Positions 55,556-64,000 of a stretch of DNA of 64,000 nucleotides are shown here, in pieces. The notes beneath the pieces are model-generated. The model worked only from the letters and a program-made list of their open reading frames with translations, searched no databases and had not been told where the DNA came from. Every line of letters starts with the position of its first letter. Within the stretch, counting starts at the first letter, position 1. A program made the position numbers and the translations under genes. This DNA comes from Bugula neritina (taxonomy: Eukaryota > Bryozoa > Gymnolaemata > Cheilostomatida > Bugulidae), in the NCBI GenBank assembly GCA_964035545.1, contig OZ037765.1, positions 26,982,504 through 27,046,503 of the forward strand, given 5' to 3'.

Positions 55556-56575
55556 TGACTTTGAGTGTCAAATTGATTTTGATTTTCAGTGTTCATAATG
55601 ATAATGAAATTATTTTTGTTACTGTCACACTAAATCAGTAAATGATAAGTAAATGTTGCATCAACATTTTGAAAAGTAAACTATAACTATAAATTTGACT
55701 TTAAATTTCTATTTTACTTTTAGTTTTACTTTTAGGATAAGCATAAAACTAAAAGTAAAGTTGATTTACTAAATTATTAAATATATCATTGTGATTATGA
55801 TAATAATCATAATCATAATGATAATCATGTAATAATAGTGACTATGAATTGAAATATGTCAAAAACTAAAAGCAATCATGACATAATTTAAATTAGTGAT
55901 AGTTATTAATTTATTAGGTTATTCTTGTAGTTTTAAACTTTTTGTTCAGCTTTTAACTTTGTTTTTTTATACCCTCTTAGTCATAACCAGAATGAATCCT
56001 GGAACTTGATAGAATGATTCATTGATCATAGCAAAATTTAAATTATAAAATTGTGAATATTCTGATATCCAAATTATTGTTGATACAGTACTGATGGCCC
56101 ATATTTTAATAGCAACCAGCTATATTGTGCTGCTACTTTCAATATTAGATTCAGTTCTCAAGTTTAGCAGAAACATTAGTTGTAAGGTTGAGTAACTTAT
56201 ACTTAGTAATAGTATCTTTCATCTGTTGTTGATATAATAGTTGAAATTAGTGCTGTTGTAAGTGAAAGTAAAGAGTTTAATTAATAGACTGAGTTACTTA
56301 CCGCTTAGCTAGTATTCTTATTAAGGTAAATTTACATAAACTGTAACTAAAAAATAAATCTAATTGAGTTGCTTATTCAGTATTAAGTTACTGCAACTGC
56401 TACTCTACAGTCTACAACTACTTTTTAGAGTTTAAAGTATCAACTAGCTATAGTGCAACTTTTAATGGGTCAGCCGCTAAACAATAGCTATCAAAACCAC
56501 TGCTGGGTTACAGATCTTCATTTGAAAAGTAGATAGTGTTTTTATATTTCAGAACGTGGTTTTAAAAGATTTTTG

Positions 56576-57470
56576 ATGGCCTCACTTGAGCATCTAATAT
56601 CTGAAGCTAGACTTCTTGGTAACAGACTAAGGGAAAATGAATCTTTTGCGGACACACTGATTAGCCAGTCTAGCAACATTCAAGAAAGACTTACTGCAAT
56701 GAAAGAGGTATATTTTTTCATATTAAATTTCATTTGATTGTAATGTTAGCGCTATTATATAATTTTTGCCGACGCTAGCATTCTTCCTGTCCCATTTTCT
56801 TTTAATGACCATACAACTAGTTGCTACATACATGAAATTTCTTTAAAGGGATGTAATTGAATACAACCATTTATTTGTCAGCATGCTATACTGTATAGGT
56901 TAATGTATGGCAATAAACAGAGAGTTTTCAGTTAATCATTGTCTTAGCAATTTCTCTTATATAAAGTTGAAATCCATTCTTGTATTCTAAATATGAAAAC
57001 TCTGAGCACATGTCTTATTGTAGTATGAAGAAGATTTAAATAAACTAAATGACATTCCTAAAAGAAAACCAAGACAGAAACTTATAATGGAAATTGCCCA
57101 GGAGAGTAAGCAAATCCGTGATTTGAAAACAGAAAATTTAGAATTGAAGGCATGCTTAGATGAACACCAGACTACTCTAGAGTTAGTAATGAATAAGTAC
57201 AGGGAGCAAATCAGACAGTTTATGATGACCAAAAAGTTAGAAGACAACATATTGCAGGTGTTGCAAGAAAATAATGTAAGCAAATTAAAACATTATTTCT
57301 TAACTGTACAGATTGCCTAAGTTTATGTGCTTCATGAACATTTTTCAGGCTTCTGTGAGATTCTGACTGTTTTGAAAAGTTCCTCAAGTTAATATTAGTT
57401 TAGTTTGCATTTTTTCCAAAATGCTTTTTGGCCGTACATATAATATACACAGATAATATTTCCAAATATA

Positions 57471-57538
<68 letters not shown>

Positions 57539-58165
57539 CTTGTCAGTATGGCAACCAGAATTTCTGCATTTCTATCTAGGAGCTATTTTGTGCCAAAATG
57601 GCATGAAATTGTAACAATACCTAAAAATTCAGGCAAGCTTGTGAAGCTTTATTTTTTATATAAATAAAGATTGTTATTTAGCTGTGTTTTGTTACTGTTA
57701 GGAGCTGCAAAAATTGCACTATTTTTATTTGTTCTCTTACCATCATATTTTTCAAACACCTCACTCTCGTCCCTAATTATGTTTCAGTGTTCAGAAGGAA
57801 AAATGAGAGAGAAGATATGTGAGATGGTTTCCGTTATGCGTAAAGCAGCCACTGTGGATGACGAATGTGCTGACCAAGAACAGGAGAAGGTTACTCAGTT
57901 ACAAATTGAGAACGATGGTCTCAAGGAAATGTTGAGAATTCATAAAAAGATTGGTGTTGGATTTCATTCAGATGTAGTGACATGTGACCAAGCAATGCAA
58001 ACAGAGGGAGTTGAAGCTGACAATCAAACACAGGAAGAGGAAGCACCAGCTGCCTCATCTGATGGGAACACAACTCCTACATACCATGACCTTGACATTG
58101 ATAGAGAAAGGATGAAAAAGGCAGTTGTAGCAGTAGAAAAAGAATTTAGGAAAACTAATGTTTAG
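56576..58165 (+). CDS. FGFR1OP2: FGFR1OP2/SIKE family coiled-coil protein
   Basis: Three coding exons, 56576-56707, 57024-57275 and 57788-58165, all phase 0, giving 253 aa. The protein is mostly coiled coil. Family signatures: an N-terminal RLRENESFADTLISQ-type segment, the block KPRQKLIMEIAQESKQIRDL then ENLELKACLDEHQTTLELVM and KYREQ, and a C-terminal block MVSVMRKAATVDDE...LQIENDGLKEML. FGFR1OP2 and SIKE1 are accessory subunits of STRIPAK, the striatin-PP2A complex acting in Hippo signalling and cytoskeletal control; an invertebrate has normally one gene equivalent to both. The vertebrate FGFR1OP2-specific middle insert is absent, so exon structure is SIKE-like, with a longer acidic tail instead. 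Which paralogue name applies is arbitrary. Poly-A signal at 58350. Confidence 0.88.
57466..57537. repeat. (TA)n tract in intron 2 of the FGFR1OP2-like gene
   Basis: About 65 bases of AT dinucleotide. Confidence 0.9.
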
Positions 58166-58349
58166 TAACTCGCATGTTGGTGCTAGCATTATGACTGTTA
58201 CCAAATATTTTGCTTTCACTTTTTTTATTTTGATGCACAAAAACAAAACAGGTTGTAATTAGACTCAGTTATAGTTTGTTTGTATATTTTAAAATTTTCT
58301 ATCTGTGAGAAATGCAGAACATAAAAATATAAACACTATTTTTTAAAAA

Positions 58350-58355
58350 AATAAA
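58350..58355 (+). promoter_or_regulatory. Poly-A signal of the FGFR1OP2-like gene
   Basis: AATAAA 185 bases after the stop codon at 58165, in an A-rich context. Confidence 0.6.
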
Positions 58356-58383
58356 AAAGTTACAAAATTTACAATTGTACAGC

Positions 58384-58389
58384 TTTATT
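58384..58389 (-). promoter_or_regulatory. GINS4 poly-A signal overlapping the stop codon
   Basis: On the minus strand the stop and signal read TGAATAAA: the final A of TGA is the first A of AATAAA. No other signal is needed for a 3' UTR of only some 20 bases. Confidence 0.6.
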
Positions 58390-60835
58390 CATATTAGGTG
58401 TACACTACCATTCATTAGTAAATTCTGGATTGTTTTATATGGCAAGAGCTGTTGATCATCTTCATCAAAATCTACTACTTCATCTTCTATTCCACCAGGC
58501 TCACTTACTGTCACGCCTGTTATTGGTTTCTCGACTTTTATGAAGACGTATTTGTAGTATTCTGGCTTGATCACTGCAACAAGCAAAATATTAAAATTAG
58601 TATGTAATTATCAATTTATATATATATATATATATATATATACCATACTTCACTAAAAATTTGCCCGTTCATGAGTTAAGACACTGAATGTATACACAAT
58701 GCTGATGAATTGAAAGATGTTTGCACTAACTTACAAATCATTAAATAAAGCAGACAAACTGGAACTAATTTCTGTCACTAATTGTTAATCAACTATGAAG
58801 TTATCTTTTCATAACAGCTTTAAACTATTTACTGAGTTCAACATGTAATAATCTTAAGCAAAAGCTTTCGGCTGTTTATGAATAAATAATATGTGTAGGT
58901 AATATTCCCTAACCTCAGCTATTATACAAGTATAATAGCTGGGCAGAGTAGGGGGGGGGGGGTAAAATACCAATTAGGGTAAATTTGCTTGCAGTTGAAT
59001 ATTTCCTTTTAGCATGTATATTTAAATGCCACTGATGAACTTACATGACTACATTTAATGTTAAATTACAAGATGTTAGTATACTTATTTTAGGCGCTAG
59101 AAAAATTGTTTGACAACAATGGCTTTACAGTATATGCATTAGTAATGAGTCAAGAACTCTAAAAATTCTGAATCCATAAGACTAGAAGCTCATAAACCAT
59201 AATAGTGGAACTTACTCATTTTATCCATGTTGATTTTTCGAACATTTTCAGGCATATTTTTTCCAGCACTTTCTTCCAGATGTGTTTTCATGTTAGACCA
59301 AAATCTACAAGATGAAACATGATGGGTGCAAAAAACTCAGACACACAATAGTGGAATAGCAAATTGGTATTGTTTAGCTAAAAGCCAATATATGAATAAG
59401 AAACTTATTTGAGAGTTGTCCATCCATAACATAAGATCTTGTACAGTTTTCCACTAAGAAAAATCGGCACAGCTTTTTGGGGATGCAGCTGATTGGTTCA
59501 CAAAAACAATATTTTATATATAAAATGTATTATAATTAAAAATAGTCAGCACATGATGTGCATTATATAAAAGTAGAAAGAACCATCATTTACCCGGTAA
59601 CAAAAGTTAGCTCGTCATCCGTTAGTTTAGTTTGTTCAATTGGATCTGAGGCAATTAATTGCGCAAATTCTTCCAGCTACAATTTTAGGAGTAAAATAAA
59701 ATACAGAATATAAATATGTGCAGGAATACAGCCAGCTCCAAAGTCTAGCAATGAGTAAAACAGCAATCAACTCAATCACTGAGACCTGACGGTGTGATTC
59801 CCAACACAAGAAATAGAGCATTAGTTATCAACACAAGCTGTTGGCAAAAAACTACTAACATATATAGATATATGATCATATGGTTATATGTATATGAACA
59901 TATATAGATACTGTAAATCAGTATATGTATACATATTATTGTACAATATAAATTTTACCTTTTTAAGTCGGCATCTAAGATAATCTGAAATAATGAATTT
60001 TATTCTGTCCATCTCCATAACATGTGCAGCCACTCGGATGTCTGCCTTAGAAGTTGCCTGACTAATCATCACCTCCAGCTCTTTCAGCTGCTCCAACATC
60101 ACATCAACAAACTCCATATGGTGTTCCAGCAGCTCTGGGCACATCTTCTCATCCATCCATGCCTAAAACAGATATGTGGACTGTTTGAAGCATAGTCAGC
60201 AATGTGTTGTAGCGTTCAAAGATAACTCTTTTAAATAAATAAATTTTCAACACTTCTGAAAGCATAGCATAAGCACACATCAAATTCTTTTCAAGAAAAG
60301 TATTTGCTAGGGCAGGTTTTTCAGGAAATATCAACTGTACATCTATGAATGTGAAATAGTTTAAGTTAATTTCCCTTACAGTAAAATCCTACTAACTATC
60401 GAAAAACCAGTGTTGGGTCATTTTCAAGGCAACAGTGAAGCAAAGAGTAATTGTGCAGCAAAAGATCATAAACGTTCTATGTAAATACCTCAATAACAAA
60501 TATAAGTTGTGTTCTTTAATAATGGATTATAAACAAGTTTCACTATAATCTACAAGTTATGTTTTTTCTCTTCCACGCACGAGAGAGAAAAAGTGTGCGC
60601 GCGCGCGCGTGTGTGTGTGTTGGTGTGTGCGTGTGTTATAATTCTAACAGAAATTTATTAGGTTACTATTATGTCAATAAACAAATGTAAAAATTCTTAC
60701 TCTCTCCAGTTTATCCAACACCTGCGCTGCTGAATAACTTTCAGTCTGGCTCTCTTCACGTGTTTCAGACAAAATCTCTTTGTCTAAAAAGCTGCTGTCT
60801 TTTTGAATTCCAGAAAGTGAAATATCAATGTCCAT
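58389..60835 (-). CDS. GINS4: DNA replication complex GINS subunit SLD5
   Basis: Five exons (minus): 60835-60701, 60162-59959, 59676-59594, 59304-59216, 58573-58389; phases match and give 231 aa (human 223). GINS (SLD5, PSF1, PSF2, PSF3) joins CDC45 and MCM2-7 in the CMG helicase in the nucleus. Diagnostic blocks: AAQVLDKLERAWMDEKMCPELLE near the N-terminus; VAAHVMEMDRIKFIISDYLRCRLKK in the helical A domain; a C-terminal B domain with MIKPEYYKYVF, DFDEDDQQLLPYKTI and the terminal NGSVHLI, which matches the human SGAVQLI end. Start chosen at 60835, the ATG giving the usual short acidic N-terminus (MDIDISLSGI). The gene is tail to tail with the FGFR1OP2-like gene, stops 223 bases apart. A TTAA-flanked repeat begins 58 bases upstream of the ATG. 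Confidence 0.95.
58619..58642. repeat. Short (AT)n microsatellite
   Basis: About 24 bases of AT dinucleotide in the last intron of GINS4. Confidence 0.85.
60597..60637. repeat. (CG)n(TG)n dinucleotide tract
   Basis: GCGCGCGCGCG followed by TGTGTGTG, an alternating purine-pyrimidine run able to adopt Z-DNA, in GINS4 intron 1. Confidence 0.85.
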
Positions 60836-60892
60836 TATAGAAAGATAGACAAGTCATTAGTGAACCTGGAAGTATAAATTTGTGTCCTTTAA

Positions 60893-61660
60893 AGGATTGC
60901 TCTATCTTGTCTAATAAATGGCCATTTAGGTCAAACACACATAATATTGTGTTTTTCTAAGCATGCATTGACAAAAAGCATTTGACCAAAGGTAGAAAAA
61001 GTTAGTTGAAGTTGAGGGTGTAGATTGGTAACAGCCAAAACGCCGATTTTGAAATGAGCTGGGAAATGTGACGTAACAGCGCCAGCATTCCTGCTGGTCA
61101 CGTGACTATACAAATGAATAACTATAGAAATATGACTGTGAGATGTGATCTTTCAGCTCGTAATTTGTATATTTACAGAAGTGCAAATGTGAATTATCTC
61201 AATCTATAGTTTTTTGACATGTTAAATAAAATGTATGTGATAACATTAGGCTATATTTTGCTTGTAAACATAGAAAAAAGCATTGCAAAAACATGCATTC
61301 TTTAGGATGAATGCCTGCGATCGATCTAAACTAGGTCAGATTGTGCAATATTACGGGCGCACCAAAGCTGACCTATATAGCGCACTGTAACTGCTTGAGC
61401 GTTATTGGTTAATGTTGCGCTCAGCAACCTTGAATACTAGCGTTATAGTTAGCACGTGCAGCATAGTTACTGGCGTTCACACGTCACGTATTAGGCTATT
61501 CTTTTTCATGGCTGAAAATTTTACCTCCCTCAAAATTGGAATTTTGAAAAGCTGTTTTCTAGGCATATATCCCTTTGCAAAGTCACAATTGTTTGCATAC
61601 ACATTAGATTATAGTTCATAATTATAATGTGATTGTAATAAACTAAGATAGAGCAATCCT
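60893..61660. mobile_element. 768-bp non-autonomous element with TTAA duplications
   Basis: The ends are exact inverted repeats (AGGATTGCTCTATCTT) flanked on both sides by TTAA (60889-60892 and 61661-61664), the target duplication typical of piggyBac-type elements. The interior is non-coding apart from a chance 69-codon frame. It lies directly upstream of GINS4, so part of the GINS4 promoter may be inside it. Confidence 0.65.
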
Positions 61661-61664
61661 TTAA

Positions 61665-63240
61665 AACTATTCACGAGAATTACTGAATATCAAATATTCA
61701 GTAACAGACAGTATAACAGTGTTAAATAGCATTTTGCATTCAAGTGACCAGGTATAAAGTCATTATAGGTCTCCCTGAAGAGCTTTTTTTGTACTTTGTT
61801 CTCAGCCTCAGATTATATTATTATGTCATCTGCATAGAGACTGACTTTGAATGTCTTAGATTTGGGAGATCAATGATTTAATTGAATTATTGCGTAAATA
61901 TAACAAATAATTTAAAAATTAAGTTCTACAATCAAAGCCATTAGAACAATAATTATTCTTATAAAATTAGATATACCAATTTTAAAACTAAATAATTATA
62001 AATACACGTAAATATCACTATTATCATAATAACATTTTTATTAATCATAATATTAGCTAAAGCTAAGTTTGAGCCTAAACTAAAAGTTAATATAAGTTAT
62101 ACTAAGGCCTAAGACTAATGAGTAAAAAGCAATGACTGTGTGTGAGATGACTGAGACTAATCAGTGAAAATGAAAGACTACAACTTATATTCATATTGGC
62201 ATTGATAATTGTATACAATATGTAAGACTATAAGTATCAGTATACTCCTACTGTATAGGATTAAGTATAATTAAACTATATAATAATTGTAATAGACAGC
62301 ATTAATAATAGTATTACTATTAGACTATTAGTATTACTATTAATATTAGTATTACTTACTCAAAGTGATCATCACACTGGACCGCCCTAGAGGGAGGAAG
62401 GGGTGTGCCGCATATGGGTAAAGCGTAATGTGTTGTACAGTCATTGGTCAATAGTCACACAGTTAGTACTGTTTGGGCTGTGTTACTGTCTATCACTATG
62501 TGGAGATTTCTAAATTATTGCTTTGGTTATGACCAATTTTTAGGTCCTGAATAATCATTGGGAGAAAACTGTTCAGTTGCTTGGTACTGTTAGCACCCAC
62601 TAACCGGGAGTATCCCCATGCTTGGGAGCAAGTCTGTATGGTGCTGTTTGTTGATTTGTTCGGCAGGTCATCATAGTGATAGGCAGAGCTGAGAGCCAGA
62701 TGTTGATCTACTATACTAGTAGTAGTAGACGTAGCATTACTATTAGTATTAGTGCTAGTACAGTAGACGTAGTACTAGTAGTAGTTTCTACTCACTGGTA
62801 GTCTACTGTAGTAGAACTTCAACTTACAACTTGAACTAGAAGTCGAAGTCGATACTCACACTCACACTGATACTAAATAGTTGTTTACATTATGATTATG
62901 ATTACATTTTGATTTAGTTTTACTGATAGTGATACTGACAGTGACTCTGGGTGATACCTCAGGGCTCAGGCTCATTATCAATATCATAATCATTATGATT
63001 ATCATTATCATACTAATACTAAGTCTTTAATAGTAATAGTAATACTAATGTCTAATACTAATAGTAATACTGAGTAATAGTAATACTTGAAGTAGATAAA
63101 ACATTAAAAATAACATCAGATTAGCGTTACAATAATAACAATCATCACCATTATTAATCTGGCATTATGATTCAGATTAGGATCATCATTGAATTCAAGT
63201 GATTATCATAATGAATATCAATGTTATGTTTAGAATTAAG
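61665..63240. repeat. Intergenic AT-rich region with ACT/AGT simple sequence
   Basis: The 62285-62350 and 62700-63070 parts repeat the AGTATTACTATT and TAGTAGTAGACGTA words seen at 54.9-55.6 kb. Between them (62380-62690) lies about 300 bases of more complex sequence in which I see no gene. A small hairpin (TTACTGAATAT/ATATTCAGTAA) is near 61680. Confidence 0.6.
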
Positions 63241-63289
63241 TGTAACTGATCGTCTTTATTATAATTCACAACTAAACGCAAATCCGAAA

Positions 63290-63481
63290 GCGTTCCCGCC
63301 TAGACACTTTCATTGGTTGTACAAAATAATTTTAGCCAATGTTGTATCAATGTTGTATATTGTTTTTCTTTGTACGCTTTAATTCACGATTCTTTCATTT
63401 TCCCAGACGTCATGTGATCATAATAATTATCGCGAGCTGGGCGATAAATGACGGCACACCTCCGCCAAGTAAATAATCACA
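63290..63481 (+). promoter_or_regulatory. Probable tankyrase promoter and 5' UTR
   Basis: The 200 bases before the ATG are richer in GC and CpG than the surroundings. They contain inverted and direct CCAAT boxes (about 63312 and 63337), a CRE/ATF-like GACGTCA (63406) and ATCGCGAG (63428). No TATA box is obvious. Assignment rests on position and motif density only. Confidence 0.45.
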
Positions 63482-63674
63482 ATGGCGACTGGTAGTGGCA
63501 CTAGGAGGTCAGCTGTTGTAGACAGTTTTCCTCAAAATTCCGAGTCAGGCAGAGAATTGTTTGAAGTATGTCGAAGTGGCGATTTGACCAAAGTAAAAAC
63601 TTTAGTCAACAGTGTAAACGTCAATTCTAGAGACACTGCAGGAAGAAAATCAACACCACTACATTTTGCTGCAG
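63482..63674 (+). CDS. TNKS: Tankyrase, first coding exon (gene runs off the window)
   Basis: ATG at 63482 (context CACAATGGCG) opens 64 codons plus one base before the donor GCAG|gtaccc. After a short Ser/Thr-rich leader, residues 24-64 start the first ankyrin repeat: ELFEVCRSGDLTKVKTLV, then NVNSRDTAGRKSTPLHFAA. This matches the opening of the tankyrase ankyrin array (human ...[20 protein letters not shown]), and the intron falls at the same AAG residue in phase 1. Tankyrases are poly-ADP-ribosyltransferases: ankyrin clusters, then SAM, then a catalytic PARP domain. They modify Axin, TRF1, NuMA and others. The human TNKS-1-specific His/Pro/Ser leader is absent, so this looks like the TNKS2-like short form usual in invertebrates. 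The remaining exons lie beyond 64000. Confidence 0.9.
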
Positions 63675-63834
63675 GTACCCGTAGCACTAGGCCTAGCTAG
63701 CGGTAGCAGTAGCTCGATGAAAATAAAACACAAAACAAAAATAATTTTCTGTATGTAAAGTTAATCGGGAGGATTTCTCCTCAACTGAGATAGATGCTAT
63801 TATTTATATCACAACTATTATTAAGTAAGTCTGT

Positions 63835-63960
63835 CAGTTTTACTATTAGTATCAGTATGATTATCGGTATGACTATGAGCATCAGTATGAGACTACACTG
63901 ACACTCACTCTCAGGACTACAGTATCAGAGTATGACTATGAGTATACTCACTCTCGGTCT
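63835..63960. repeat. TATCAGTATGAC simple sequence in tankyrase intron 1
   Basis: The same ATC/ATG/ACT word mixture as at 53.3-54.2 kb, continuing toward the window edge. Confidence 0.6.
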
Positions 63961-64000
63961 TGGTATAACATTAAGGATAAGTTAAATTTAATATGATTTT

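Larger units (their letters stand above)
50919..56575. other. Intergenic region between Axin and FGFR1OP2-like gene
   Basis: 5.7 kb between divergent genes. The 50.9-53.2 kb part is plain AT-rich sequence and should hold Axin 5' UTR exons and promoter. The 53.27-55.56 kb part is simple-sequence DNA, listed separately. A splice acceptor at 56551-56552 (ttatatttcag), 23 bases before the ATG at 56576, implies an upstream non-coding exon of the plus-strand gene. Confidence 0.5.

Overview
This is nuclear DNA from an invertebrate animal. Seven recognisable genes have short exons separated by long, strongly AT-rich introns with GT-AG borders. The gene set is animal-specific: Axin, tankyrase, ALP/Enigma-type PDZ proteins, an FGFR1OP2/SIKE protein, GINS4 and a WD40/EF-hand protein. 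A spiralian is my best guess, but the phylum cannot be fixed from this window. I rebuilt gene models by matching splice sites and codon phase by eye; there is no transcript support.

Layout, left to right. (1) 633-9740, minus: WD40/EF-hand protein of the WDR49/WDR64 type, with extra alternative first exons reaching 13530. (2) 14613-24863, minus: LIM-less PDZ-ZM protein of the ALP/Enigma/Zasp class. (3) 28498-40218, plus: a second LIM-less PDZ protein, head to head with (2) and sharing its PDZ intron positions. A small two-exon antisense candidate (31114-31575) lies in its first intron. (4) 43337-50918, minus: complete Axin (RGS to DIX, 845 aa). (5) 56576-58165, plus: FGFR1OP2/SIKE-type coiled-coil protein of the STRIPAK group. 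(6) 58389-60835, minus: GINS4 (SLD5), tail to tail with (5). (7) 63482 onward, plus: first exon of tankyrase, cut by the window edge.

Axin and tankyrase are enzyme and substrate in the Wnt pathway: tankyrase poly-ADP-ribosylates Axin and triggers its turnover. Here their start codons are about 12.6 kb apart. The two PDZ genes would both be expected at actin-anchoring structures such as Z-discs.

The most striking non-coding signal is a complete type-I hammerhead ribozyme (34940-34986, minus). It sits in a ~245-bp unit between two long TA tracts inside an intron of gene (3), and looks like a retrozyme-type element. Other mobile DNA: a 344-bp MITE with TAA target duplications, a 768-bp element with TTAA duplications just upstream of GINS4, and tRNA-derived SINEs. 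Several tandem arrays occur; two of them have duplicated the 5' splice site of the exon they touch. The 53-56 kb and 62-64 kb stretches are built almost entirely from ACT/AGT/ATT words and include a perfect 79-bp inverted repeat.
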